From Ruminococcus sp. Phil11 (GTDB lineage: Bacteria > Bacillota > Clostridia > Oscillospirales > Ruminococcaceae): a DNA stretch of 64,000 bases. Positions 1-8,699 of this stretch are shown here, one piece after another (the first letter of the stretch is position 1; each line of letters starts with the position of its first letter). A program made the translations under genes and the position numbers. The notes under the pieces are model-generated. The model was not told the DNA's origin. It did not search any database and saw nothing but the letters and a program-made list of their open reading frames with translations. The DNA lies in assembly GCA_001940925.1 (NCBI GenBank), contig MSGZ01000023.1, positions 57,408-121,407 of the forward strand, given 5' to 3'.

Positions 1-832
1 CATCCTCGCTGCAGTCAAACGCAAACACCTGTCCGGTCTGACAACGAAAGGCCATTTCAACCGAAACAGAGCCCGTCCCGCAGCCGATGTCCCAGCAAAT
101 TGCATCATACGCAATTTTCAACAAAGATACGGCATTGCAGCGCACCTCCGATTTTGTCATCGGCACCCTTTCACGAATAAAATCAGTATCCGGAATTGCA
201 GACGGAATGTAACGATAATGATGCGGATTTTCAGTTATCAGAACAGATAATGTTTCATCAGGTAATGCAATAAAATCACATGGTTTTCCATGCAAAATTG
301 TTTCGTTTTTGTAACCGAGATTCGTTCCGATATGTACAAGAATATCACAAAGACCGAATGCGCAGAGCCGCTGACAAACCTGAGCTGCACCGATATCTCC
401 GCCAAGCAAGAAAAAACAATAACGGTTCATTTTCGCATGGATCGCAACATTCGATTTTGCTCCGTGAAGTGTGAAAAAGCGCATATTTTCGTAAGAAATC
501 CCGCATCTCGCGCAAAAGGCCGCCATTGAAGAAATACCAGGTAAAACCGCCACATCCATGTCACAAATTAGCGGAAGAAGATTCTTTGTGCCGCTGAAAA
601 AGCCGGTATCACCAGAAAAAAGAACGGCTGCGTATGCCGCGCGACTGCACCGAAGCGTTTCCGCGATGCGCTCCGCCTGATACATGCAAACAAGCTCCTT
701 GCCGGAACCGGCATACGGCTCCAGCATTCGCTTCGCACCGACAAGCAGTTCAGCCCGCGCGATCGCATCTACAGCCTCTGCCGTCAAAGTCCGGACGCCC
801 TCCGTCCCGGTTCCGATCAGAAATACTTTCAT
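1..832 (-). CDS. cobL: Precorrin-6Y C5,15-methyltransferase / decarboxylase (CbiE-CbiT fusion), 3' end outside window
   Basis: This protein methylates precorrin-6Y (cobalt-precorrin in anaerobes) at C5 and C15 and decarboxylates the acetate side chain in corrin ring synthesis. Translating the minus strand from the ATG at 832 gives an uninterrupted frame to the window edge. It begins MKVFLIGTGTEGVRTLTAEA, a CbiE-type tetrapyrrole methylase start, with a GDTGFFSG motif. It then enters a CbiT domain with RERVPMTKSEVR and the SAM-binding motif DIGCGTGSVSVE. The ATG overlaps the TGA of cobK by 4 bp, so the gene is translationally coupled in the cobalamin operon. About 277 codons are visible and the C-terminus is missing. 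Confidence 0.92.
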   Translation of the reverse strand, partial: MKVFLIGTGTEGVRTLTAEAVDAIARAELLVGAKRMLEPYAGSGKELVCMYQAERIAETLRCSRAAYAAVLFSGDTGFFSGTKNLLPLICDMDVAVLPGISSMAAFCARCGISYENMRFFTLHGAKSNVAIHAKMNRYCFFLLGGDIGAAQVCQRLCAFGLCDILVHIGTNLGYKNETILHGKPCDFIALPDETLSVLITENPHHYRYIPSAIPDTDFIRERVPMTKSEVRCNAVSLLKIAYDAICWDIGCGTGSVSVEMAFRCQTGQVFAFDCSED

Positions 833-1587
833 AGCATATGCTTCTCCTTCATAGACAGCAGCAATTTTTTCATATCTACTTCGTCATATCCGTCTGCCGT
901 TTCAAGCGGTCTTCTCAGCGTTATCATGCGTATCTGTGCGATTTTCGATGCTTTTTCTTTTTTTGGATATCCGCCGATCGAACCGCTTTCCTTTGTCAGC
1001 AAGATCTTTGCACCGCTCAGCCGGATATGCTCAAGGTTTTGTTCTGTACTGAACGGACCCTTTTCAAAAATGAGCTTCGCTGGATCAAAGCCAAGCCGCA
1101 CACATTCCGCAGACACACTATCCGACGGCAGCAGACGCAGCCAGATTCGGTCACAAAAGCGTTGTACCTTCGTTAATTCCGCAATAGATTTGCTGCCAAG
1201 CGTACTCAAAATCATATCGTCCGACCGATTGAGCAATCCGATCATTTCATTCAACGAATCGACGGATTCACCGGTCACAGGCAGCGGCCGACGCAGAAGC
1301 CGCCGGTACGGTATTCCGGTTTGCAAACACGCGGCACGAATGTTTGCGGTCGCGTCCTTCGCGTATGGATGTGTCGCATCAATGACTACCGCATATTGAC
1401 GCGCACGCAATAATATACAAATTTCTTCTGCATCCAATCTGCCGGACAACAGACCGATTCCCTCCGGCAAAAGAGACGCGCCGTAAGCTGTCGCGGTCGA
1501 TACATCCGCTGCAATACCGTTATCGGCGCAAAACTCCGCAAGCTCCCTGCCTTCCGTCGTCCCGGCAAATATCAAAATTTTATCCAT
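829..1587 (-). CDS. cobK: Precorrin-6A / cobalt-precorrin-6A reductase
   Basis: NAD(P)H-dependent reductase of the corrin macrocycle, acting just before CobL. The 252-residue protein has the family N-terminus ILIFAGTTEGRELAEFC, a Rossmann-type nucleotide site, and the conserved VIDATHPYAKDATANI segment near residue 90. It overlaps cobJ upstream by 8 bp and cobL downstream by 4 bp. Length is typical for CobK/CbiJ. Whether the substrate carries cobalt is inferred from the company of cbiD and cbiG, which mark the anaerobic, early-cobalt route. Confidence 0.93.
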   Translation of the reverse strand: MDKILIFAGTTEGRELAEFCADNGIAADVSTATAYGASLLPEGIGLLSGRLDAEEICILLRARQYAVVIDATHPYAKDATANIRAACLQTGIPYRRLLRRPLPVTGESVDSLNEMIGLLNRSDDMILSTLGSKSIAELTKVQRFCDRIWLRLLPSDSVSAECVRLGFDPAKLIFEKGPFSTEQNLEHIRLSGAKILLTKESGSIGGYPKKEKASKIAQIRMITLRRPLETADGYDEVDMKKLLLSMKEKHML

Positions 1588-2302
1588 GGCTGTATCCGCG
1601 CGGCGTAACCATTTTTCCGCCGATGATCCTTGTTTCGGAATTTCCGATATAGACTGTCGTAAACATATCGACCTGTTCGTTTCTTAGTTCGGAAAGTAAG
1701 CAGATACGTGATGTTTCGCCTTCTCGACCAATGTTCTTCACATACCCGCATACGGTCTCCGGACTGCGAAATTGCAGGATGATATCACATGCTTTTTTCA
1801 GATAATCCGCCCTCTGATTCGACGACGGGTTGTACAACACGATGACAAAATCTCCCTCCGCTGCACAACGCAGCCGGTGTTCGATCTTCTCCATCGGCGT
1901 CAGTAAATCGGATAAACTGATGATCGCCGTGTCATGCGTCAGGGGTGCGCCGAGCACTGCTCCCCCGCTGAATGCCGCCGTAATCCCCGGCACGATCCGG
2001 ATTTCTGTCCCGGGATATTCCGCAAGATATTCAAATGTAAGTGCAGCCATGCCGTAAAGCTCCGGGTCACCGCTGCAAATCAGCGAAACGGTCTGTTTCT
2101 GCGCATATTCCAGCGCAAGCCGGACACGCGCAGTCTCCTGACGCATCCCGTTTTCGACAAATTGCTTATCCGGAAAAAACGGTTTCATCAGCGCAGTATA
2201 GGTTTTGTAACCGACAATCACATCACTTTGCAGCATTGCTTGTTCGGCTTCGGCGGTCATACATTCCCGTGCGCCGCAGCCGAATCCGACCACATACAGC
2301 AT
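1580..2302 (-). CDS. cobJ: Precorrin-3B / cobalt-factor III C17-methyltransferase
   Basis: SAM-dependent methylase that drives ring contraction at C17 (CobJ/CbiH). The 240-residue protein shows the tetrapyrrole methylase hallmarks: MLYVVGFGCGA at the N-terminus, SLICSGDPELYGMA near residue 90, VPGITAAFSGGAVLGAPLTHD near 125 and FVIVLYNPSS near 172. Its ATG overlaps the cbiG stop by one base, so the operon is tightly coupled. Being a plain single-domain CbiH fits the anaerobic pathway. The assignment within the methylase family rests on GAPLTHD and YNPSS, which are characteristic of CobJ/CbiH. Confidence 0.93.
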   Translation of the reverse strand: MLYVVGFGCGARECMTAEAEQAMLQSDVIVGYKTYTALMKPFFPDKQFVENGMRQETARVRLALEYAQKQTVSLICSGDPELYGMAALTFEYLAEYPGTEIRIVPGITAAFSGGAVLGAPLTHDTAIISLSDLLTPMEKIEHRLRCAAEGDFVIVLYNPSSNQRADYLKKACDIILQFRSPETVCGYVKNIGREGETSRICLLSELRNEQVDMFTTVYIGNSETRIIGGKMVTPRGYSHG

Positions 2303-3339
2303 CAGAGCAACTTCCTTTCAAAATCTATATCGACCGGTATTTCCGCGGCTGCTACAGTCACACCGTCGCGCGCAGTCTTTCGCAATATCATACGACCGCC
2401 TGCACACATGACCGCACTCCGCTCGCAGATATTATCTGCGCCGGTCACTTGTTCAGCAAAATCCGAATGCACAAAATCTCCCTTTATCCGCATCAGTTCT
2501 TCTGCCGGGTATGTATGCAATGTGATTCCAAAATCATCGCAGAATCGTAATAATCCGTCCTCATTTGCTTTCAGGTCTATACTGGCCGCTTTGCAGATCC
2601 TCCCCGCTGACAGATGATGATCTGCGAATGCTGCCTGCACAGCGTCCTTGATTTTCTGCGCAGATGTTCCCTTTTTGCACCCGATCCCGACAGCAATATT
2701 CTTCGGAATCAGATGCAGCGTTACCGGATAGGGAGAGAATTCTGTCGTATCCGCGATCACAATTCCGTATTCCGCATCGTCTGTCACGGCCAGTTCAGGC
2801 GGCAGATTCCGGAACGGATAGGCGCAAGATAAACCAATTTTCTCGTTATTCAGAACCGCAGCCGCAATTGCCTTTGCCGCATCCAGATCGGTGATCAGCA
2901 GATCATTTGCCTTTGCAAAGCTGTCCGGCGAAAACTGTCCGCCGATGTCCGTCGCAGTCGTGATGACAGCCTGCGCGCCGACCGCATCCGCAAGCAGCTT
3001 TGCAAGTTCATTTGCGCCGCCGAGATGCCCCGACAGCAGCGGAATCACAAACTGTCCGCGGTCGTCTGCCGCAATGACGGCAGGATCGTGCGCCTTGGAA
3101 CGGATATGCGGCGCGGTCATCCGCACGGCAATGCCACAGGCGCATACAAACACAATCGCATCAAAATCCACGAAAATACGTGCAATCAGTGCAGACAAAT
3201 CATCGTATTGTTCCGCGTTTTCATCTGTATGCTTATAGAAGCAGTAGCGGCGTATTTCAAATTCAGACAGTGCATCCGTGATCCTTTCCGACAGCATTCT
3301 GCCGCACTCCGTCAGCGAAATTACAGCAATATGCTTCAT
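2302..3339 (-). CDS. cbiG: Cobalt-precorrin-5A hydrolase CbiG
   Basis: Opens the ring-A delta-lactone of cobalt-precorrin-5A and releases acetaldehyde, a step found only in the anaerobic cobalamin route. The 345-residue protein has the CbiG N-domain (residues 1-60), the central region with IVFVCACGIAVRMTAPHIRSK and PLLSGHLGGANELA, and the C-domain with AVGIGCKKGTS near residue 217. It sits between cobM (4-bp overlap) and cobJ (1-bp overlap). Its presence with cbiD is the clearest evidence that this organism makes cobalamin anaerobically. Confidence 0.93.
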   Translation of the reverse strand: MKHIAVISLTECGRMLSERITDALSEFEIRRYCFYKHTDENAEQYDDLSALIARIFVDFDAIVFVCACGIAVRMTAPHIRSKAHDPAVIAADDRGQFVIPLLSGHLGGANELAKLLADAVGAQAVITTATDIGGQFSPDSFAKANDLLITDLDAAKAIAAAVLNNEKIGLSCAYPFRNLPPELAVTDDAEYGIVIADTTEFSPYPVTLHLIPKNIAVGIGCKKGTSAQKIKDAVQAAFADHHLSAGRICKAASIDLKANEDGLLRFCDDFGITLHTYPAEELMRIKGDFVHSDFAEQVTGADNICERSAVMCAGGRMILRKTARDGVTVAAAEIPVDIDFERKLL

Positions 3340-4091
3340 ATTTTTGCCTCGCGATATTCCGTTTCAAACGCCGGATCATAGAGCTTCGACAGCGCATAAT
3401 CATCGCCGAGAAAATCGCCGACTGCGATCAGCGCGGTCTTGCGGATTCCATGATTCTGCGCGGTTTCCGCAAGCGTTCCGACCGTACAGCGGCAGACTTT
3501 TTCATCCGGCCAGCTTGCTTTATAAACGATCGCGGCGGGCGTTTCCGGCGCATATCCGCCGGCGGTCAGCTCCTTGGAAAGCAATTCTGTCATACTCGCG
3601 CTGAGGAAGATCACCATTGTCGCATGATGCACCGCAAGCGAACGTATCTGCTCGCGTTCCGGCACGGGCGTCCGGCCCGCCATGCGCGTCAGAATGACGG
3701 TCTGCGAGACCTCCGGCAGCGTGTATTCGGCCTTGAGTGCCGCCGCCGCGCCGCAGAACGAGCTGACGCCGGGGCAGATCTCATACGCAATATGCGACAA
3801 ATCAAGCCTGTCCGTCTGCTCGCGGATCGCCCCGAAAATGCTCGGGTCGCCGGTGTGCAGCCGAACGGTCATTCTGCCCTCCGCTTCGGCGCGCTGCATG
3901 ACCGCGATCACCTCATCCAGCGTCATTTTCGCGCTGTTATGGATTTCGCAGCCTTCTTTCGCGTATTCGAGCAGCTCCGGATTAACGAGCGACCCCGCAT
4001 AAATGATGACATCAGCCTGCTCCAGCAGCCGCATACCGCGGATCGTAATCAGATCGGGCGCGCCGCAGCCCGCCCCGACAAAATGGATCAT
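3336..4091 (-). CDS. cobM: Precorrin-4 / cobalt-precorrin-4 C11-methyltransferase
   Basis: SAM-dependent C11 methylase (CobM/CbiF). The 251-residue protein carries MIHFVGAGCGAPDLITIRG at the N-terminus, VIIYAGSLVNPELL, VRLHTGDPSIFGAIREQ near residue 78 and CPGVSSFCGAAAAL near 105. The last two segments are typical of CbiF. Four-base overlaps with cbiD and cbiG place it in the same operon. No unusual features or missing motifs were seen. Confidence 0.94.
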   Translation of the reverse strand: MIHFVGAGCGAPDLITIRGMRLLEQADVIIYAGSLVNPELLEYAKEGCEIHNSAKMTLDEVIAVMQRAEAEGRMTVRLHTGDPSIFGAIREQTDRLDLSHIAYEICPGVSSFCGAAAALKAEYTLPEVSQTVILTRMAGRTPVPEREQIRSLAVHHATMVIFLSASMTELLSKELTAGGYAPETPAAIVYKASWPDEKVCRCTVGTLAETAQNHGIRKTALIAVGDFLGDDYALSKLYDPAFETEYREAKI

Positions 4092-5221
4092 ATTGCTTCC
4101 TCCGTCATTGCCGCAATGATATCGTCTGCGCCGGCCGTTTTCAGCAGCAAATCATGCTGATTCGAGAAAATGACCGCGCCGGTCTGCACCTGTGATTTTA
4201 CGCGGGCATCCAGATAATACGACATCCGGTCGGTCAGAATTTCCAGCATTTTCGTGTATTCCGGATGTTGATACAGGATACCCAGTGCCGCATCCGTCGT
4301 GACGCAATCCGGGATCTGCATCAGGATTTCACGCGGTATCCCGGCGAGCGCACCGCAGGCGATCAGCGTTTCCATGCGCCCGTCCGCATACGAGGAATGC
4401 GTATTCATGATGCCGGAGCCGAGCTTCACGAGCTTGCCGATATGCCCGATCAGCAAAATACGACGAAAACCGAGCGTCACGCCGATATCGAGCGCATCCC
4501 CGATAAAATTGCTGCACATGACGGCGCGGTCAGCCAGTTCCGGCCAGAGATCCTGCAAAAAAGTATCACTGTAGTTGCCGACCGTGAGCAATAAATTTTC
4601 ATATCCGGCAGCGCGCCGCATATTCGCCTCTGCGCGGATCGTCTCTATGACGGCCGCATTGCTCATCGGCTCGACAATGCCCGTTGTCCCGATGATCGAG
4701 ATCCCGCCCGTGATGCCCATGCGCGGATTAAAGGTCTTTTTTGCAAGATCAGCACCCGCCGGTGCGGAAACCGTGACATGAAATCCGCCCGGATAAGAAT
4801 ACCTTTTTGCAGTTTCGGTCAGCGCATCGGCGATCATGCGCCGCGGCGTGCTGTTGATCGCCGCGCTGCCGACCGGCTGATCGAGGCCGGGCTTTGTCAC
4901 CGTTCCGACGCCCTCGCCGCCGTCAATCGTGATGCCGCTTTCGCACGCGGACACCTTTGCATAAATCAGGATCCCGTTCGTGATATCGGGGTCGTCGCCG
5001 CTGTCCTTGCGGACCGCACAGGAGGCGGATCCGCCGGTCATCACCGGTTCGAGCACATCCAGCGTCAGCAGGATGCCGGCCGGCGTCATCAGCGTGACCT
5101 GTCCGCAGATCTCCCCTGACAGCAGCATGGATGCGGCGGCCTTTGCAGCCCCCGCCGCACAGGAGCCGGTCGTATAACCGCAGCGGAGCTTTTTTGTTCC
5201 GCGATAAATATAGCTGTTCAA
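4088..5221 (-). CDS. cbiD: Cobalt-precorrin-5B C1-methyltransferase CbiD, first gene of the cobalamin operon
   Basis: Methylates C1 of cobalt-precorrin-5B in the anaerobic cobalamin pathway. The 377-residue protein has the family N-terminus LRCGYTTGSCAAGAAKAA, GDDPDITNG near residue 75, GEGVGTVTKPGL near 101 and the glycine-rich GITGGISIIGTTGIVEPMS near 172. It is the promoter-proximal gene; a TTGACG-N17-TATAAT promoter lies at 5292-5320 and the leader is only about 60 nt. I see no cobalamin riboswitch in that short leader. Confidence 0.95.
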   Translation of the reverse strand: MNSYIYRGTKKLRCGYTTGSCAAGAAKAAASMLLSGEICGQVTLMTPAGILLTLDVLEPVMTGGSASCAVRKDSGDDPDITNGILIYAKVSACESGITIDGGEGVGTVTKPGLDQPVGSAAINSTPRRMIADALTETAKRYSYPGGFHVTVSAPAGADLAKKTFNPRMGITGGISIIGTTGIVEPMSNAAVIETIRAEANMRRAAGYENLLLTVGNYSDTFLQDLWPELADRAVMCSNFIGDALDIGVTLGFRRILLIGHIGKLVKLGSGIMNTHSSYADGRMETLIACGALAGIPREILMQIPDCVTTDAALGILYQHPEYTKMLEILTDRMSYYLDARVKSQVQTGAVIFSNQHDLLLKTAGADDIIAAMTEEAI

Positions 5222-5291
5222 CTTTCGGCTCCTTTCCGGTTTCTTCCGGTTCCGAACGCAGCACAGCCGTCTGCACTGCGCTTGTAGTTAT

Positions 5292-5320
5292 ATTATAGCA
5301 GAAAAGTGCAATTTCGTCAA
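5292..5320 (-). promoter_or_regulatory. Promoter of the cbiD-cobL operon
   Basis: On the minus strand there is TTGACG (5320-5315), 17 bases, then TATAAT (5297-5292), about 70 nt before the cbiD ATG. The spacing is exactly consensus for sigma-A. The leader is too short for the known cobalamin aptamer, so the operon is either constitutive or controlled in a way not visible here. Confidence 0.75.
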
Positions 5321-5370
5321 ATAGCTGATTCGCAAGGGACGCAGCGTTCAATTCCGGACGCCGAAACATG

Positions 5371-5397
5371 AAAAGGCACTTCGCCCGGAAGTGCCTT
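5371..5397 (-). terminator. Rho-independent terminator after the electron-transfer operon
   Basis: The 9-bp inverted repeat AAGGCACTT / AAGTGCCTT (5373-5381 with 5389-5397) and a 7-base loop are followed on the minus strand by T residues. It lies downstream of the Gx transporter gene and upstream of the cobalamin promoter, so it separates the two minus-strand operons. Confidence 0.75.
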
Positions 5398-5489
5398 GTT
5401 TCGTTTATGATTCGCTGTCCGCCTGCGCCGAATTTTCCGCGTTACAGCTGGAAACACTGTTGTCTGCGGATGGAGCCGCTGATATCCGG

Positions 5490-5996
5490 TCACCGGAGCG
5501 GTCCGTTCTGCCGATTCATGCGTTTCAGCAGCATCTGCGCACATATTCCGGTAAATACGCCTGCAAGCGAACCTGTCACGAGCAGCAGCGGCAGATAAGC
5601 GATCACACCGAAGCTGCGCATGATGATAACCGCTGCCGTGATCTGCCCGATGTTGTGCAGCATTGCGCCGATGACGCTGCACAGCCAGATCTGCTTTTCC
5701 GGCAGGATGTGCCGGAGCACAAGCATCCCAAGCAGGCAGCAGACAGCACCCGCAGCGGAATACAGCAGCGCGGACGGATTCCCGCTGAACATCGCGCCGA
5801 GCAGCAGCCGGACGGTCACGATCATCGCCGTTTCGGACGGGCGGCAGCGGAACACCGCATACACCGTGACGATATTCGCAAGACCCAGCTTCACGCCCGG
5901 GATAGGAAACGGGTTCGGGATGCGCAGTTCGATCACAAAAATAATGAGCGCGACCGTTGAAAGCAGCGCGAGCTCAGTCAGCCGTCTGATGTTCAT
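5490..5996 (-). CDS. Gx transporter family membrane protein (EetB/HepS-like)
   Basis: A 168-residue, very hydrophobic protein with about five membrane segments and the conserved N-terminal signature IPNPFPIPGVKLGLANIVTV of the Gx transporter family, often annotated heptaprenyl diphosphate synthase component I. As I recall, members of this family and NusG-domain-II proteins occur in flavin-based extracellular electron-transfer loci (EetB and EetA). Here it follows exactly such a NusG-II gene with a 4-bp overlap, and ApbE and FMN-binding proteins are upstream. Its biochemical job is not established; a structural or transport role in the membrane redox complex is inference. Confidence 0.8.
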   Translation of the reverse strand: MNIRRLTELALLSTVALIIFVIELRIPNPFPIPGVKLGLANIVTVYAVFRCRPSETAMIVTVRLLLGAMFSGNPSALLYSAAGAVCCLLGMLVLRHILPEKQIWLCSVIGAMLHNIGQITAAVIIMRSFGVIAYLPLLLVTGSLAGVFTGICAQMLLKRMNRQNGPLR

Positions 5997-6340
5997 GCTT
6001 CGCCCTCCGCAAACCGCACGATCAGCTTATGCGGCAGACAGACGATCGGCAGATAATCCGATTTCAGCACGCCCATTTTCACGCAGGTCTGATCGGGACA
6101 GTCTGCCTCTGATATGCAGATCGTTCCGTCTTTTATCACGATCAGGTTATAGCCGCCTTCAGCGGAAGTAACACGGATTTCCTGATCTTCGGCACGGTTC
6201 AGATCAAAGGTATAAAGCACCGCGCCGTCCTGCACGATCTCTACGGTCTGCCGGTCGGAATGCCGCAGAATGTATACGGATAAGCACACAGATACGAAAA
6301 AAATCAGTCCTACGGCAATTATGATCTTACGGTTCTTCAT
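5993..6340 (-). CDS. NusG domain II-containing membrane-anchored protein (EetA-like)
   Basis: A 115-residue protein starting at the ATG at 6340 (MKNRKIII), with one N-terminal membrane anchor followed by an extracytoplasmic NusG-II domain. The domain shows the characteristic cysteine pair region DCPDQTCVKMG and IVCLPHKLIVRF. A longer frame reading upstream to 6394 overlaps apbE and was not used. The gene overlaps apbE by 14 bp and the Gx transporter gene by 4 bp. Role in extracellular electron transfer is inferred from the neighbourhood. Confidence 0.82.
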   Translation of the reverse strand: MKNRKIIIAVGLIFFVSVCLSVYILRHSDRQTVEIVQDGAVLYTFDLNRAEDQEIRVTSAEGGYNLIVIKDGTICISEADCPDQTCVKMGVLKSDYLPIVCLPHKLIVRFAEGEA

Positions 6341-7361
6341 TACGCTGCACCACCCTGCAGGGCATTTCGTTTTTGGCGTTATAATCTGCGGCAATGCCCT
6401 CCGTCAGCAGCAGTTCGCCATCCGAGGTGACAAGGATCATCTCAAAATCGCCGTTCCTGCGCCAGTGCTGTACTGCCTGTTCCGTGCCCTCGACAAACAG
6501 TGCCGTTGAGAGCGCATCACATTCCGCACCGCATGACCCGATCACGGTCACGGAAACCAGCCCGTTGTCCGCCGGATATCCGTCAGCCGGATCGAGGATA
6601 TGCCAGTAGCGGCGGCCGTCCTCACCGGTGAAATACCGCTCGTAATTGCCGGATGTGATGACCGCCTTGTCCCTGACGCTGACTGTCCCGATCAGCATAT
6701 CCGGCGCAAACGGATCGGTGATGCCGACCGTCCATGCGCTGCCGTCCGGCTTGCTGCCGCGCGTCTGCACATTGCCGCCGAGGCTGATGATCGCTGAGGA
6801 AATATGATGCGCCTGCATGATCTCCATGACCGCATCGCCGGTATATCCCTTTGCGACTGCGCCGAGATCAATCTCCATGCCCGCCGGACATCGCACGGTC
6901 TGACCGTCAACCGAGATCTTCGTATCATCGACATTTTGCAGCAGCTCTGCAATTTCGTCCGCTTCCGGTACACTGTATGCGCCGGTCGTAAAGCCCCATG
7001 TGCGCAGCACCGGATACAGCGAAATGCGCAGCGCACCGCCGCTCTCATGATGCATTTCCTGCGCCGTCTGCAAAACGGAAACGGTATCCGCAGAAACGGT
7101 CACGGGCTGACCGTCCGCCTGATTGATCTTCCGGATATCGCTTGCATCATTTGTGACGGAAAAGGTCTGCTCAAGCGCACGGATCCGCGCTTCCGCTTCC
7201 GTGACAGCCGCTTCCGCATCTTTCCCGTAAGCCTTGATATTCATATAGGTATCCATTGCGAAAAGGTCGGCGGTGTGCACCGTATCCGCGCTGTTTCCGC
7301 AGGCAGTCAAAAGCGGCATCATACAGATACCGCTCATGACCATAATGAAAATGTTTTTCAT
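6327..7361 (-). CDS. apbE: FAD:protein FMN transferase (ApbE family lipoprotein)
   Basis: Transfers FMN from FAD onto a threonine of extracytoplasmic flavoproteins. The 344-residue protein has a lipoprotein signal (LLTAC lipobox near residue 21), the FAMDTYMNIKAYG segment, EIDLGAVAKGYTGDAVM near 167, the SLGGNVQTRG motif near 193, and the metal/FAD region HILDPADGYPA followed by DALSTALFV. All are diagnostic of ApbE. It overlaps the upstream FMN-binding protein by 4 bp, and that neighbour carries an ideal target motif (SGAT), making it the probable substrate. The upstream iron box suggests induction when iron is scarce. Confidence 0.93.
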   Translation of the reverse strand: MKNIFIMVMSGICMMPLLTACGNSADTVHTADLFAMDTYMNIKAYGKDAEAAVTEAEARIRALEQTFSVTNDASDIRKINQADGQPVTVSADTVSVLQTAQEMHHESGGALRISLYPVLRTWGFTTGAYSVPEADEIAELLQNVDDTKISVDGQTVRCPAGMEIDLGAVAKGYTGDAVMEIMQAHHISSAIISLGGNVQTRGSKPDGSAWTVGITDPFAPDMLIGTVSVRDKAVITSGNYERYFTGEDGRRYWHILDPADGYPADNGLVSVTVIGSCGAECDALSTALFVEGTEQAVQHWRRNGDFEMILVTSDGELLLTEGIAADYNAKNEMPCRVVQRNEEP

Positions 7362-8698
7362 ATCCTAGCTGACTCCAATGCTGCCCGAACCGCCGACATG
7401 ATGCCGTTCGAGCTGTATGTCGCGCCGGAGCAGGCATCCACATCCGTCGCCTGACTGCGGATGATCGCCGGGATCACGGCACTTTTTGCATCATGGAAAT
7501 AGGAATCGTCGCTTTCCTCCGTCTCGGCGGTGATGTCGGTGATCATGTCGTCCTGAATCGTCACATGGACTGTGATATTGCCGTCGTAGCCGTAAGCCGA
7601 CGCAGTGAAGGTGCCGTCCTGATACCGGCGGGCTGACTGCGGATCTGCCGCCTGCGGTGCCTCCTCTGCCGGTTCCGGCTGCGCCGGCTGTTCTGTCTCA
7701 GCCGTGCTGTCAGCGGATGCTGCCGGTTCCTCCGGCTGCTCCGGATGTTCTTCCGTCTCAGCCGCGGTGACTGCTGCGGCTTCTGTTGTGTCCGTCTCCG
7801 TGCTGACCGTCACAGCTGCTGTAACGGTCTCGGCTGCACTTGTCTGCGCGGGGAGTGATACCGCAGCAGCTTCGGTCACAGCCGCCTCCGGCAAAGAGGA
7901 TTCCTCCTGCACCGGGATCTCTGCGGACTGCACTGTTTCCGGCTGCTTCTGTGGGAATGCAGCAGCCGAAAACACCGCGATGCCGGTCAGAAACGCAGCC
8001 CACGATGCGCATTTCAGTCCGATCAGCCGCTCCGGCTTCTTTTTCACGACATACCATTTATGGATGCGGCAGACCGCATAGCCGAGAAACACGACCAGAT
8101 ACAGCATCAGGTTCAGCAGTACATCTTTTCTTCCGCTGCGTGCTTTTGCAATATTCAGCACAATGATATGAACCGGAATCAGCGCATAAAACAAATACGC
8201 CCACCGCTGGACCGATTTCCATGTTTTCGCTTTCATTTTTCTGCGAATCTTCTGCACGGAAATAACCGTGAGCGGCAGCATAATCAACAGCAGAATCATA
8301 CAGACCGTCAGATTCAGTACATCAGCATTTTTCAGCCAGCGCGGGAACATTGAAATGCCCAGACCGACAACATGCCCGAGCGTCAGAATCGCCGCAAAGA
8401 TTGAAAGCTGACCGCGCTGCGGCATCAGCTTTTTGATCAGCGAAGAACCATTCGGGAGTGCGCCCGTCCACATGATGACCGCCCAGAACGCCGCCGCAAG
8501 AATCCCTTTCGTAAACAGCGCAACGATATTCTGCTGCACGAACGCCGGGATCTCCGGAATACGCATATTAGCGAGAATTGCCGTGCCGATGCTCAGCACA
8601 GCCGCCGTCAGATAAAACGGCGCAGGATGCTTGCGGATCGCCTTCCCGCAAAACACGGAGAAGGCGGCCGCAATCACCAGAGAGAAAAGAAACAGCAT
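7358..8698 (-). CDS. Ferric-reductase-like membrane protein with C-terminal FMN-binding domain
   Basis: A 446-residue protein in three parts. Residues 1-235 hold about eight membrane helices resembling ferric-reductase/MsrQ-type haem membrane domains, with histidines in GHVVGLG and in ALIPVHIIVLN that could ligate haem. Residues 245-350 are an Ala/Glu/Thr/Pro-rich extracytoplasmic linker of low complexity. Residues 355-446 form an FMN-binding domain with the DACSGATYSS motif, the threonine being the expected ApbE flavinylation site. The arrangement would pass electrons through the membrane to a surface flavin. The gene lies 1 nt after the Tp47-like gene and overlaps apbE. Haem binding is inference. 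Confidence 0.83.
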   Translation of the reverse strand: MLFLFSLVIAAAFSVFCGKAIRKHPAPFYLTAAVLSIGTAILANMRIPEIPAFVQQNIVALFTKGILAAAFWAVIMWTGALPNGSSLIKKLMPQRGQLSIFAAILTLGHVVGLGISMFPRWLKNADVLNLTVCMILLLIMLPLTVISVQKIRRKMKAKTWKSVQRWAYLFYALIPVHIIVLNIAKARSGRKDVLLNLMLYLVVFLGYAVCRIHKWYVVKKKPERLIGLKCASWAAFLTGIAVFSAAAFPQKQPETVQSAEIPVQEESSLPEAAVTEAAAVSLPAQTSAAETVTAAVTVSTETDTTEAAAVTAAETEEHPEQPEEPAASADSTAETEQPAQPEPAEEAPQAADPQSARRYQDGTFTASAYGYDGNITVHVTIQDDMITDITAETEESDDSYFHDAKSAVIPAIIRSQATDVDACSGATYSSNGIMSAVRAALESARI

Positions 8699-8699
8699 A

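Noticed and set aside
5222..5291. Possible cobalamin riboswitch before cbiD
   Set aside because: The leader after the predicted start is only about 60 nt, too short for the aptamer, and no B12-box-like sequence was seen.
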